From the NCBI GenBank assembly GCA_951812925.1, contig OX638368.1, positions 161,868,492-161,932,491 on the forward strand: DNA of 64,000 nucleotides. The letters are read 5' to 3'. The notes under the pieces are model-generated. The model was not told where the DNA came from and searched no databases. It saw only the letters and a program-made list of their open reading frames with translations. Each line of letters begins with the position of its first letter. Within the stretch, counting starts at the first letter, position 1. Source of the stretch: Calliopum simillimum (taxonomy: Eukaryota; Arthropoda; Insecta; Diptera; Lauxaniidae). A program made the position numbers and the translations under genes. This document shows positions 23,748 to 36,688 of this stretch, one piece after another.

Positions 23748-26700
23748 CGTTTCCTATTTTACCTGTACTATTAGGCAAATGTGTTAGAACTATGTTCTAA
23801 TTTTTTTGTCAATAGTAAAACCTGAATCGAAGTACATACAAATAGGTACTAAAAGTCGTACAAAAACGAACAAAATTTCTTCTCAAACTAATGAAAATAG
23901 ACTCTTTTTTTTCTAAAGAAAAACTTAAAAGCAATAAGTAATCTATACTGCCATCCTTACATCCATTGACTTATTTTAAAGCTTACGAGTAATTTGCTTA
24001 CTATGAGGCAAAGTACGTCATTGAAATCTAACAATATATGTATGTAATTGCAATTGAGGCGTTTCGTGCAAGAACACCCTAAGTTTAAAATTGGCATTTT
24101 GAGACTTTTCTGATCAGAATTGAAAATAGCAATAAGTACACATATATGTAGTTGAGGATCCAAACTTTTAAAAACAGTAATAAGCGCAAAAACACTCTAA
24201 GTCGACTAAGGGCGTTTTTGCACGCAGCGTCTCCCTCAATTGTTGTGGAAGTCTCCACTCAATGTATTAAAAAAAAATAAAATAACGACTTACAGAGCAC
24301 TTTCATTTCATTCTTTTTTTTAGCAGGAAGGAGTGTTAGTATGTCAGAACAACTTCCGGTACAATTAACGCTCTTTTATGTATGGGTGTCGAGTCTTGTG
24401 TCTAACGTGAATACAAAGGCACAAAAGCAAAAAAGTTTCAACAAAAGCTCCACTTATTCACTTTTTTTTTCAGAAAAACAGCGTTAGGCACAAAACAAAA
24501 AGTTGAAACAAATAAATGCAAGCTTTTGCTTCTGAATCAGCAGGCAGAGGGCAGAGAAACAATTCAAATGCAATAAAATTGGTTGGGATTTTTTTATTTT
24601 AATTTATTTTATTAATGGCTCTATATTTAGAAATTTCTTGATTTAAGCGAAAACAAATTTTCATGTACGTTATTAAGTGGGCACTTGGTCAACCGACATC
24701 AACAACGATCGGCCTGAAGCGCAAAATTTAAGCTCTGGCGATTTATGTAAAAAAAAAATAACTACATAGTAACGGTGTTACCTTTGGCCTGATCAAAAAT
24801 GAAATACCCTACATTGCACTATTTTGAAAATATTTCTTGTGCGGGTGGTGCCACGCTCTCTTGACCGAATTCACTTAGTTTTTGCTCAGTGTCTGAGTGA
24901 AATTTGTCTCGATTACCTCAAAAAACGCTTTCTCAATTGAGCCACCTAAGAATTTAAATGTAAAAAAGGCTTTCAAGAAAAATGATTTTTTGCAGCAGTA
25001 AAGACTTTGTAAAATTTTTCTAAAATATTTAACATAGACCAGGGAAAAAATAGTTTTTTTTTTTTTTGGGCCAAAATTATTTCATTTATTATTGAAAATC
25101 CCTATTTCAACTTAATAAAAATTTAAGCAATTTCTCTGCCTCTAAGAAAATTATTAAAAACATGTGGGCTCTCTCCACATGTCTGGAAATTATATCCATA
25201 AAAAAAATTTGGTTAATTGATATTGGTTCTAAAGTTATCAACAACAGTCCATAAGGCATAAAATGTTTTGTATGAACGAAGAACTATTTCGTCCCCTCAA
25301 AAGCTGTTCCGATATGCTCAAATACACTACCTCTTCTTTCAAAACATTAATTTTGAATTTTTTTAACTCTATTTTATTCAAAGTTTCCTTTTTGTCGTTT
25401 GCATCCCTTTGTTTCTAAAACCCTCAATTACTTTGTAAGTCAGTAATTTTTTTTATTGCGTTGGAATAAAATTTAAATAATTTGCGATGAAAGTTTTTAA
25501 TTACTTTTAATTTAAATAACAATAAAATAGCGCAATTTGTTTCGAAGATATCCAAAAGCACCTTTTCAAAAGAATAAATTGGTTCCAAATGAGAAGTACT
25601 GAATTCTATGTGATTAAAGGGTTTCCATAAAGTTAAAGATATAAATAAATGAAACATGTATGCATGTAGGTGCATATTAAACAAAAAAGACAAGTTTTCG
25701 ATACTTCTGACAACTAGCTTTTCCTGAAGTTTCACTATTTATTTTTGTTTTTTTTTTTTTTTTGAGATGCGTTGAATGACCTTACAAAAACCACCCTCAA
25801 CCAAGTGTGAAGTTTTAATACTCGACTCATTTACCTTTCAAAATTATTATGTTTTGCGTTCGAGTTAACTTCTCTTCCATTTTATTTTTATAAAACAAAA
25901 AAGAAAAACCAAATGCAATAGTGAAACACATTACAAAATACCTGAACTTTACATGACCTGTTAACTTCATTTGATTTGATTTGCTGTTGGCATTGTTGTG
26001 TTGTTCGTTTCGATATGGAACACTGCGTTAAATGGCGCAATCTGCATGAGATACTCTTACGAGTAGTATAACATTAAAAATCACAATAAGTAAGTAACTG
26101 AACAAAAGCTACATGTAGCCGTCATTTGTTTCACGGTACAGTAAATTTACAAAAAAAAAAACTTAACAGATAAAACCGGAACACTACTTTGTACAAATGT
26201 ATTTTAGCAGATAAGAAGCATCAATTTCCGATAAAAGTGCAGTAACACTTCTATCCGCATATTAGGGTCGAAAACTGTATTATTTTTTTTATTTGTACAT
26301 TTGATTTTCTGAATATGAGTGAGTTTTCCACAATAGATATTGTCATTTCAACAGAAAAGGCCACAGTAACACAGTGGCAGATCGTGCTTAGAGACAAAAA
26401 AAAAAAAAATCAATAAAAGTTGAAAATGTTTCTTTGGGGTTAGTAACACGGTGGGCTCAAAGTTAAACTTTAAACAGCAGAAATGTTGTACGGAACTTTC
26501 CATATTAGCAACTGCTGGAAAAAACGCTCTAGTTAACTTGTTTAAAGACGTACACGGAGAAATAAAATAGTACCTGCTACTTTATTTCTCATAAATTTTA
26601 CCAGATTTTCAAGTCAGAATAGTGACAACTTTACACCGAAGTAAGATTCACCTTACTGTTTTAGTCAATTCAGATTGTTCGAATGACCTCACAGTCTAGT

Positions 26701-26900
26701 AATTTTAATGAAAAAATTGGCGTGATATTTACCTTACTGTATAGTTCAAACAACAAAAAAAAAAATGAACGATAATACGAACCTTGTAGTCAGATACATA
26801 TCCACTGGGCTGCTTCCGCATATGATGTAGAAGCAAAAAAATTTGTATATGAAAGAAATGTCTGTCCAAAAATATAAATTGTTCACTCAAAAAAATATGA
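23748..26900. other. Intergenic AT-rich DNA
   Basis: No gene seen. A partial copy of the GGCCTGATCAAAAAT/GGTGGTGCCACGC repeat lies at 24779-24960 (separate entry). The rest is AT-rich with poly-A and poly-T tracts. Confidence 0.5.
24779..24960 (+). repeat. Partial dipteran interspersed repeat
   Basis: It contains ggcctgatcaaaaatgaaat, accctacattgcact and gggtggtgccacgc. The same order of phrases recurs at 54926-55050 (ggcctggccaaacattaaat, accatacactgcagtag). Confidence 0.5.
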
Positions 26901-27185
26901 CGGTAAAAACAACAAATTTAACAGTAAAAACAATTGTAAAAACAGTCAAAAAGACTCCCATTACATTTACAGTCATTTTAACTGGAAATTGTAGGTCATT
27001 TTTTTTTTACTGTCTTTTACAATTTATTGCAACCGACAGTCAAAAATTACAGTCAAATGACAAAAACTGTTTTTTATCAAATGACTGTAAATCGCAGTTA
27101 TTTAAATGGTTTTACAGTCAAAAATTCAATTACTGTTTTTTCTAGATTAACTGTAATTTACAGTTATTTTAATTGTTTTAAAGTC
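26901..27185. repeat. Cluster of TTTACAGT/ACTGTAAA motifs
   Basis: About 285 bp in which ACAGT and its complement ACTGT recur every 10-25 bases in both orientations, for example aacagtaaaaacaattgtaa and gactgtaaatcgcagttatt. It is a degenerate palindrome-rich simple repeat. No coding meaning. Confidence 0.6.
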
Positions 27186-27318
27186 AAAATTAAATAACGA
27201 ATTTTTTATTTTTTTTTTTTTTTTATTGATTTATTCATCTAGTGCAGCTTACATTTTATAAAAATTTATTGAAAATACAGTAGTTTGTGTAGTTTATATT
27301 TAAATGAAAAATTTTACT

Positions 27319-28447
27319 TTAGCGACTGTTGTTGTTTTTTTGTTTTGCCCAAATAGGGCTCTAGAAATTAATTACAACAACAAAAACAAAAAGTTCGGGT
27401 CGAACCTACTTTCGGAGATATTGCCATCGCAAGATCGGGATATATCTTTAATAAAAATCAGTATAAGTTGGGAACCCCTGGATGGATTTTGAAAATATTG
27501 ATGTTATATGAAATGTATTTTACCGGACTTTATAATTGCTCTACAAAATTTTCCAATTTGAGTGACAGTTTTCGAGATATGAGAATTTTTCAAAAATTCA
27601 CCCCATTTTTTTCCCAAAAAATCGTTATTTTTCCATCTTTAATAAATTTCTATAGAAAAAACAAAAATGACCCAAATCAATTTTCTTGAAATTAGGAACT
27701 TTTAACAACAACAATGCTAGAACAGACAACAAATACAACAACTTTACTACTACTTAAACAACAGTAATTTTAAATAAGAGTAGGGGTAAATGGAGGGCCT
27801 ACGGCCGCAGCTCAGAATTTAAAACTCCCAAAAATCCAACACTGGCTTTGCGGTGGCCTTCGGCCGAGGATCAGTCCATCATATATCCAATACATAGTTT
27901 GGTAGCCAAATTGAGTTGTTGTTGTAGTAGTAAAGTTGTTGTTGTTCTGGCATTCTTGTTAAAAGTTCCTAGTTTCAAGGAAATTATTTGGTCTATTTTT
28001 GCTTTTTTCTATAGAAATTTATTAATGATGCAATTTCAGATACATGTTGCATATCAAATGAAAGGAAATAAATTGGGCTTTCTAATTTAGTGATAAAAGT
28101 TATAGGTTAATAATACATTTTTTGGGAAAAATAAGGTTTTTTTGGAAAAAAAATGGGGTGAATTTTTGAAAAATGGTCCTATCTCGAAAACTATGACTCA
28201 AATTGAAAAATTTTTTAAAGCAATTACAAAGTCCGATAAAATACCTTTAATATGACATCAATATTTTTAAAATGCATTCAGGGGTTCCCAACTTATACCG
28301 TTTTTTATCAAAGATATGTCCAGATCTTCCGATGGCTATATCTCCGAAAGTAGACCCGTTCAGACATTTTTGATTGCATAGTCTTTCTTAGAATTAAAAA
28401 CTTAACAAACAAAACTAGGTTTAAAAAAAAAATATTAACAGTCGCTA
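27319..28447. mobile_element. Fold-back element with GC-rich core, copy 1
   Basis: Terminal inverted repeats TTAGCGACTGTT / AACAGTCGCTAA. The arms (about 27319-27775 and 27910-28447) contain matching phrases such as tactttcggagatat, aagttgggaacccc and aaaaattcaccccatttttt. The spacer (about 27776-27905) is far more GC-rich, with gggcctacggccgcagctca and gcggtggccttcggccga. A second copy in the opposite orientation lies at 57352-58740. No transposase frame. Confidence 0.9.
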
Positions 28448-28550
28448 ATCTAACGTTAAGCAAAAACAAATTCTATCAAATTAAACATCGCCTATAATGA
28501 GTTGTGTTACGCACACAGCCAACATTTGAAAAACACACAGCAACCAACCT

Positions 28551-29396
28551 ATATTTTGTGAAGAAATGTGTACCAGGATGCCCCTCCGTATTCGGTAGGC
28601 ATTGTACTTTAAACTTAGCCAAGTCTTTGTGAGAATGTTCCTTATACCAGATGAATGCAGATGTTGCAGGTTCTTGTGCGCTTTTCAGTAAAATATCTAT
28701 TTTTGGAAAAAAAAAAGAAACCAAATTAGATTATTCCACATAACAAATCACATATTTTATACTTACTCTTCACCCTCGCCCATTTTTGTTGTCGCTTCAA
28801 TAGATATTCTGTATTTAGTATTTGGTTTTAAGCCGTCCATTTTCATTGCCGTTCTATTGGGATCGGTAATGTGTGGCTCGTATTCACGTCGCTCACCCAC
28901 AAAGGTGCTTTTAACCTCTTCGAAATAAATTTTATAACCAGTGAGTTTGCCATTAGGACTTAATGGTTTCTTCCGTGTTAATCAAAAAGTCGGTGAACCT
29001 TACGTGTATCAAAATCAATTACAGCGCTGGGTGGGCCATTGAAACGTCCATTATAGACAAGCACACGCGCGAAATTCTTAGAATCGGGCTTAAATTGTGT
29101 TACTAATATTTGACTGCTTCTCTCTCCTGTTCAGTCCACTTTTGAATTTTATAACCCTTGAAATGACCACGCACAGATTCTACACTGACGGGATTTCAAC
29201 CGAGTACGGCTGAAGTTGCGCTAGTATTTTGAATCATTGTAAAGTTGGTCGGAGTTTCTAGGGATCTTGCATGAAAAACAATAAAAACCATTTCAATATT
29301 TTCACTTTTTTTGGAATTCTGTACATTGTTAATCAAACTTACGATCTTCTCCGGAATAGCCGAAAATTTCTTCTGCGTCCACTTTGGATTCACTAC
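28551..29396 (-). pseudogene. Nrg: Neuroglian fragment: broken, intron-containing fibronectin III region
   Basis: On the minus strand, pieces match the last extracellular FnIII repeats of neuroglian, the fly L1-type cell adhesion protein: ESKVDAEEIFGYSGEDR (about 29343-29396), ETPTNFTMIQNTSATS with RGHFKGYKIQKWTE, NGRFNGPPSAVIDFDT, KKPLSPNGKLTGYK to TTKMGEGEE, and NTEGHPGTHFFTKYR (ending 28551). Introns with GT-AG borders remain between them (donors near 29342, 28766 and 28550). Damage: a conserved Trp codon is now TGA (near 29196), part of a domain is missing around 28990, and there are further frame changes. Retained introns argue for DNA-level duplication, not a retrocopy. Transmembrane and cytoplasmic exons are absent. 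Confidence 0.88.
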
Positions 29397-29604
29397 TTTA
29401 ATCAAAGTTTCAGTATAAACAAGGGTGCGTTCACTTTGCCGAATTTTTAGCGACTTTGTTATTTGCAAAGGGCTAGTTTACATAGACATTTATAATTAAA
29501 ATAATCATATATTTGGTGATTATTTTAATCATGAAATAAATGAGCAAACGATGCCACGAAATCACAACAGAGTTGTGTTTTAAAATATTTCACAAAAACA
29601 GAGT

Positions 29605-29804
29605 NNNNNNNNNNNNNNNNNNNNNNNNNNNNNNNNNNNNNNNNNNNNNNNNNNNNNNNNNNNNNNNNNNNNNNNNNNNNNNNNNNNNNNNNNNNNNNNN
29701 NNNNNNNNNNNNNNNNNNNNNNNNNNNNNNNNNNNNNNNNNNNNNNNNNNNNNNNNNNNNNNNNNNNNNNNNNNNNNNNNNNNNNNNNNNNNNNNNNNNN
29801 NNNN
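29605..29804. other. Assembly gap (200 N)
   Basis: Exactly 200 N bases, a typical placeholder size, so the true distance is unknown. Confidence 0.99.
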
Positions 29805-29861
29805 GGCATTTTAATTTTGTTTGTACAACTTCTCATTGAAGAGTTATTGCAATTTAAAAAG

Positions 29862-30227
29862 TTAGATATTTTAATATGAACTCGTAGGGAGTATTTCATA
29901 TCATAACTGTTAACAACTTTTTAAATTGGATGATCTCCTAAGCTAGAAGTTGTACGCAAATACTTTTAACGTACTTTTGTAGGAAATTTCCTGTGCTACA
30001 AAATTGGAGACCAACATTTTTCTGTTAAAGTTAGCATTAGCGAGATATTTGCAAAAAACTGATTTTAGCGACCTTTGAGCCTTAATAACTTTTTATGCGC
30101 ACACGACTTTGCAATGGACTTTTCACAGTTTGTGTATCATGCATAAATAAAGACAATTCCGATGAAAAATTTCCACTGCGATTTTTTTCGCACAGAAGCT
30201 CTTTTTTCGTCTTATTTTCCTGGGCTA
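29862..30227 (+). repeat. Half-copy of the TAGCCCAGG fold-back family (copy A)
   Basis: It runs from gatattttaatatgaactc to the end TTTTCCTGGGCTA. It is almost identical to 30703-31057 in direct orientation and matches the 14741-15048 arm inverted. A partner arm may lie in the gap to the left. Confidence 0.82.
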
Positions 30228-30702
30228 AGATAAAAAATAGCTAAAAAAGAAAAGTCGGGTAATGTGGATCAACCTGTCCATTTCCTAAAGTAAGTAGTTG
30301 CGTTATTCGCAACTTTTGTAAGCTAAGAGTCGAGTAGAATTATTTTAGATTGTATTTGCTACAACCGATTCAACACGGCAGACTGATAAAACGTAATAAA
30401 CGTGTCCTAAGCTATCGATTCCCATATAAATTTCCACTAAACCGAGTTTTTCCATTTTTTCGTGCTCAGCTCTCCGTCTATAAGTATATTCAGTAAAAAA
30501 AATTACAACAGTCGACCCAAAGGACTTAAAGGTATAAACAAAAATTTGCGGTGACGTTACACTACAAAAAATAGAAGTGGGTTTTGACTTGGATTACAAA
30601 ATTGCAAACACTCTGTGAATTGGGTAAGGATTTTTGAATAAAACTTTTTAGTAGGATTTGAAATAACTAATTGAAGTTATTTTCCGAGTAATTTAATAAG
30701 TA

Positions 30703-31057
30703 AGATATTTTAATATGAACTCATAGGTAGTATTTCATATCATAACTGTTAACAACTTTTTAAATTGGGTGATCTCCTAAACTAGAAGTCGTACGCAAAT
30801 ACTTTTAACGTACTTTTGTAGGAAATTTCCTGTGCTACAAAAATTGAAGACCAACATTTTTCTGTAAAAGTTAGCATTAGCGAGATATTTGCAAAAAACT
30901 GATTTTAGCGACCTTTGAGCCTTAATTACTTTTTATGCGCACACAACTTTGCAATGGACTTTTCACAGTTTGTGTATCATGCATAAATAAAGACAATTCC
31001 GGTGAAAAATTTCCACTGGGAATTTTTTCGCAGAAAATGTCTTATTTTCCTGGGCTA
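30703..31057 (+). repeat. Half-copy of the TAGCCCAGG fold-back family (copy B)
   Basis: Direct duplicate of 29862-30227 with few differences, again ending TTTTCCTGGGCTA. The 475 bp between the two copies is not repeated elsewhere in the window. Confidence 0.82.
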
Positions 31058-31069
31058 TCTCTGAAAATA

Positions 31070-31726
31070 TTTATTTATTTTATTTATTTATTCGGTCTAT
31101 TATTATTATTATTTATTCGGTCTATGAATATACCATTCTTACAGACTAGATATAAAAAAACTTACATTAAATAACACTTAACAATTCTAAAATATTATTT
31201 AAAAACAATCTCATACTATCTTTCGAAAGAGAAAAATCAAGATCATTATTTGAACTTATATCATTAAATAGTTTTAGAGACCTATAAATGGGAGCATTTA
31301 TTGCATAATTTGACCGTACCAAATCTAAATAAAATGGTACATAAGACCTAAGTATTCTAGAGGGAACATTAAATTGAACTAAACTCAGCAGGGCAGTCAA
31401 CAGCAACACCGATAATATGAAAAACAAATAAAAGTGACAATATGTTTCGTCTAACTTCAAGGGTCTTTAGACCAAGTAAGAGACAGCGGGCATGATATGA
31501 AGGGAGAAACTCATTATTGTTTAGAAAAAAGGAACGAATGCGTACTTAGTAAAAGACACGGGCTCCAAATAACAGACGCATACTCTAACCAAGAACGTAC
31601 CAGACTAATATAAAGAACCTTTAAGGTGTATGGATCTTTAAACGAAGAGCTATTACGCCTTATGAAGGCAAGCATAGAATATGCCTTAGGAATACCATAG
31701 TCTAAGGTGCACGAAAAGCAAAACAA
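31070..31726 (-). pseudogene. LINE fragment: decayed reverse-transcriptase C-terminal end
   Basis: On the minus strand, a piece matches the end of jockey/CR1-type ORF2: IPKAYSMLAFIRRNSSSFKD with LYISLVRSWLEYASVIWSP, then after a frame change ALLSLVQFNVPSRILRS and APIYRSLKLFNDI. At the 3' side is an AATAAATAA-rich tail (31070-31130). It is a different LINE subfamily from 33839-36633. The reading is broken by frameshifts; 5' truncated. Confidence 0.75.
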
Positions 31727-31866
31727 GAGTCAAAAACATCACCTTAATTTCAATTTATCTGGCCGCACGCTTGAAAGCGTTAATGTTTTTGTTTATGAAT
31801 CATCAAATAGTAAAAATAATAGAATAACTAATACAAACTAATTGACCAAACTAACCTACTACCATT

Positions 31867-32460
31867 CCCGACTAAAAATTTGCTTAGGCATGCCTAAAAA
31901 TACGTTAGGCCCTAAAATGGAAGCAATGGGGTTAGCCTAAATTAGGAATGCCTATTACTTGCCTAGTTAAGTAGGCTTTGGGTTTGCCCAAATTAAGTTT
32001 GCCTAATAAACGCCTAATGCGGTGGTCATAGTGCTAAACGAACAGTTGCCGAATTTCGTTTGCCTAACGAAAACCTAACGAAAACCTAACGTAGGGGTTA
32101 TACCCGACTAGAAATTTGCTTAGGCATGCCTTAAAATACATTAGGCCCTAATTGGGAAGCAATGGGGTTAGCCTAAATTAGGAATGCCTGTTACTTGCCT
32201 AGTTAAGTAGGCTTTGGGTTTGCCCAAATTAAGTTTGCCTAATAAACGCCTAATGCGGTGGTCATAGTGATAAACGAACAGTTGCCGAATTTCGTTTGCC
32301 TAAAGAAAACCTAACGCGGGGGTCATAGTGATAAACGAACAGTTGCCTAGTTTCGGAATGCCTAGCATTTGCCTAGTTGGGAAGGCTTAAGATTTACCTT
32401 ATGAACGCCTAATGCGCTTGTCATAATGAAAAACGAGAAGTTGCCGAATTTCGGTAAATC
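31867..32460. repeat. TAGGC-rich tandem repeat, element end CCCGACTA
   Basis: Two units of about 236 bp start CCCGACTAAAAATTTGCTTA (31867) and CCCGACTAGAAATTTGCTTA (32103), followed by a third partial unit. GCCTAA/TTAGGC, gttagcctaaattaggaatg and gcctaatgcggtggtcatag recur in each. An inverted relative lies at 38870-39141 with the terminus TAGTCGGG. Confidence 0.8.
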
Positions 32461-32799
32461 TGGGGAAAAAGTAATGCGATATTAATAAGAACATTTGAAG
32501 CTGCTCCAAAATTAAATAATGTAAATGTACGAATGAAATGTTTGTTCTAATCTTTAAGATAAAATATTATTAAAAACTTGAATTTTTTAAGTACTTTTAT
32601 TCTTAAAAAGTAACATTTACATTTTATTAGTACCACGATTATTACCACACGAACTTAAGATCATGACAGCTGTCATAGATTTTTTACCAGGGACTCCATT
32701 GTGAATTTTCTTTTTTCTATGTGCTTAAACAAGCATATATAAAATGTCGTCTAAAACACAGCTACATATTTTTATTTTCCTTTCCTGCCAAAAAACTCA

Positions 32800-33140
32800 T
32801 TTGTTTCAAAATATTGTAATTTTCAAATTGCGATAACTTATGAATGGTGAGTCTTACGATAAAAAGTCCAAGGGTCTTTTCAGGGAGAATAACATGCTCT
32901 ACAAATAATTTTGATCTTTTGTAAAAATAATATTTAGATAAATAATAATTATTTAGAAAATATTTAAAAAAAAGTGATTTTTTGCCGTTTATCGGCGCTT
33001 AACCAGTTTTTATAGAATAACTCCTAAAGGATAAATTTTTTAAAATATAAAATGAAAAGTTTTTGTTGAGAACGTGATTCTCCATAAAAAAGTGCCTGAG
33101 AGTTTTTATTGTGCGACTTACTGTTCATGAGTTATTGCAA
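32800..33140. repeat. Diverged fold-back repeat
   Basis: Left arm aattgcgataacttatgaat ggtgagtc, right arm (near 33110) gacttactgttcatgagtta ttgcaa; these are inverted copies with many mismatches. The phrase is shared with the fold-back families at 38.4 kb, 44-46 kb and 63.4 kb. Confidence 0.55.
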
Positions 33141-33838
33141 TTTAAAAATATACACAATTGTATATACGCGTCAAAAAGAACACGGCTTTTGTCTTCGAAA
33201 TAAGCTATGATAGAGTATCAAAAGATTTTCTTATAAAAAGTTACGATCATCTCAAATGGTATCATGAATTTATAACTCATTTTGAAGGCACAAAATAGTA
33301 CTATATGACGCATTCAATAGAAAATAGTTTGAGGTGTCCTCCATATAACCTCACAAATCGTGTTATTTCAACTTTGAGTTGAGGATATCTCAAAAACCAT
33401 ACGTGATAGACCGATTTTGATGCCAGATTCAGATTGAGAATCGACAGATGCATCGAAAACTAAAATTTTTGTTGAGAATTGTTCCTATTTTTTTTTTAAA
33501 CTGCATAAATCTAAAGTGTTTCTTTTTTTCTAAATTCAATTACCAACAAAATGAGCAATGTCGGATCAAAATCGGTGCTTGTTCAACAAAATTAAATAAT
33601 GTTTACCTAATTTTTTCAACTTAATTTCATATTTTTGATAAAAATAGTTTTAATAAATCCCGGGATTTGCATAGACTCTACCCTCCACCGCTTGTCTAAA
33701 TAGAGTTAGGAATCAAATCATTCATTTGCAGCCCTGACATTTAATTTGTTGTTCGGTTTGTGAATAAAATTCTAATAAAATGTAGTTCGAAAAAAGTATT
33801 TTGCATCTTGGATTAAACATAATTGGATTAAATTTAAT

Positions 33839-36633
33839 TTGAAAAATTTTAAAATTTTTAGAAATGACAGATTGAACCGAACAGGTGGAGGAGTGGCAAT
33901 ATATTGCAAAAATCACCTTAATGCTAAAATTTTAAACAAATCTGAAAATTCTGATGTTGAATATTTAAATGTTGATGTATCTGACAATAATACTAAAGTA
34001 CTCATTTCTTGTGTCTATAACCCTGGTCGAAATTATAGTCTTGATCCTTTTTTCTCTAGTTTATCTAGATGCACAATTGATTACAATCACTTTATCGTGT
34101 GTGGTGATTTCAATATAAATTTGCTATTAGAAGATGCCCTGGCTAAGAAGATCCATGATGATTTGTTAGAAGTTGGACTATCAATAGTAAATACCGAATT
34201 ACCTACGCGCTTTGGTAACAACGTCTCTCCGAGCTTACTCGATTTTTTTGCAGTTTCAAATGATTCTGTTGTTCTCATGTTTGACCAATTGTCTTTCATT
34301 TCAGATCATGATCTGTTATTTTGTACTTTAAATATAAATTTTTTTAGAAATAATTCTGCTGAACGCTTTTTATATCGTGACTATAAGTCCATTAATTACG
34401 AATGTCTTTTTAGTGACTTAGCTCAAGTGCAGTGGAGTACTTGCTGGCACATGAGTACTGTAGATGAAAAATTAAACTTTTTTCTCAGCGTACTTTCGAA
34501 TGTTTTCAACTTTTATGTACCACTTCGAGCTACAAAAGTGAATAATATCTCTTGTCCATGGTATACCAGACCCGTTATTTTAGCAATAAAAAAGCGTAAC
34601 AAAACTTACTCTATTTGGAAAAGAAATCCATCTGCTAGTAACTGGGAACAGCATAGAATTGCTCGGAATGTGGCCACATCTACGATAAGGGCTTCAAAAA
34701 AATCTTTTTATGTATCTAAATTAAGTACGGCTCTGCCTACGAAACAACTTTGGCGAAATTTAAAAGAAATTGGAATAGGAAGCAAAACGCAAGCAATTTG
34801 CAATATTGACCCGGATACTCTTAATGATTTCTTCACGAAAAACTCTGAGAATGACAGCGAAAGACATATAGAGCAAGAGGAGTTACAAGCTACTTTTCAT
34901 AATAGTTTTGAGTTTCAGGCAGTCAGCGAGTCTGATGTGTTTCGAAGCGTATTTAAAATAAAATCAGATGCAATTGGTGAAGATGGTGTGTCTTTAAAAT
35001 TTATTAAATTAGTTCTGATGCATGTTTTGAGCCCACTAACACACATAATAAACCATTGCATCACTAGCTCCAACTATCCTAATTTGTGGAAAGTGGCAAC
35101 TGTTATTCCGGTGGCTAAAGTATCTACTCCAAATGAACCAGGTGATTTTCGTCCAATAAGTATATTGTCTTGCCTCTCGAAAGTATGTGAGTTGTTGATG
35201 GCTGAACAGATTACATCTTATGTGAACAGGAATGAACTTATTTCTGCATTTCAGTCTGGGTTTCGTCAGGGACACAGCTGCTCGACTGCGGTTTTAAAGA
35301 TAACCGATGATATTAGATTATCACTTGAGAAAGATCATGTAACTTTGTTGTGTCTTCTAGATTTTTCAAAAGCCTTTGACAGTGTTAATCACTTTTTATT
35401 GTGTAAAAAACTGAAGCAATTTTTTGGTTTTTCAGAAACAGCTGTCCAATTTATCAAAAGCTATTTACATGGCAGGAGTCAACGAGTGAAAATCGGCAAT
35501 GTGTGCTCAAATTATAAAACCTTGAGCTGTGGAGTACCTCAAGGCTCAATTCTTGGTCCACTTCTGTTTAGTTTATTTGTTAATGATGTTTTTTCCATTT
35601 GTGAAAGTGTATCAATGCATGCATATGCGGACGATATACAACTATATCTCTCTCGTCCGATTGGGTTAATTGAGGATTTATGCTATAGGGTTAATGAAGA
35701 TTTAGACAAAATATGTAAATGGTCCTCTCTCAATAAACTGCGCCTAAACCCATCCAAATCTTTTGTTTTGCCTGTGTCAAAAAGTTGTTATACCTTTGAA
35801 GAATTCCCAAATATCTACCTAAATGGCAGCGTATTAAAATTTGTACGTAAGGCAAAGAATCTAGGCTTTCTTTTGAATAGCTCTTTGAGCTGTGAAGATC
35901 ATGTAAATTCAGTTATAAGTAAAATATATTACACATTGCGAAATTTAAGGATAACTGCTGCAATTATGCCGGTCGAAACGAAAAAGCGTCTTGTAGTTCA
36001 ATTGATAGTTCCTCTTATAACGTACTCAGAAGTTGTATATTCAAAGTTTGATTCTCACTCGCTTCATAAGCTGCAAGTTGCTTACAACAATGTTACACGT
36101 TATGTGTATGGCCTAAGGAGATTTGACCATATTCCAGCATTTAGCAAGTGCATACTAAATTGCAATATAGCTGATTACCTTGTATTTAGAAATCTTTTAT
36201 TTTTGCATAAACTAGTCTATACTAAAACACCACATTACCTATATGATAAACTTCAATTTTGTCAACAAACTAGAAACTTGAATCTAATAATCCCAGCCCA
36301 TAAGTAATATTAAACAAGTGTCGAATAGTAAAAGGTTTAAGCAATTAATATTCCAACATTTATCCTAAATCTATGCCTCTTTCTACCACTATCCTTATTT
36401 TTAAATATTTATCTCTTATTATATTATAAGTACTTCTTTTAATGTTTTTATTTAATTATTTAGTAATGTAATATTAATATTTATTTATTTTGACACAATT
36501 TATTATTAATCTATATTGGCTTTTAAGTTATCAAAACCGACAGTTGTTATTACTAATTTGATTGCATTTAAAAGAATTTTGTTTTCTTATATGCTAAAAC
36601 TGTTAAGAAGAAATAAACTAAACTAAACTAAGT
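33839..36633 (+). mobile_element. 5'-truncated non-LTR retrotransposon (jockey/CR1-type)
   Basis: An 822-codon frame (33839-36307) starts inside the apurinic-type endonuclease. Seen: GGGVAIYCK, CGDFNIN (about residue 87), SDHDLL (about 155), then the reverse transcriptase with LLDFSKAFDSVNH (about 506-518), GVPQGSILGPLLF and the catalytic YADD (about 596). The first endonuclease motifs are missing, so this is a truncated insertion. Compared with the relative at 45299-45925 the C-terminus is also short (stop after PAHK). The 3' end carries AATAAACTAAACTAAACTAA (about 36611-36633), a simple-repeat tail. Target duplication was not identified. Confidence 0.9.
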
Positions 36634-36688
36634 GCTTTTGTTCTTTTAATAAATAAATCAATTTAAGCGATAGCGTAATCATTTTCTC

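Noticed and set aside
28476..29468. New single-pass receptor gene from the two minus-strand frames
   Set aside because: The frames are out of phase with the recognisable neuroglian peptides, which fall in several frames with stops.
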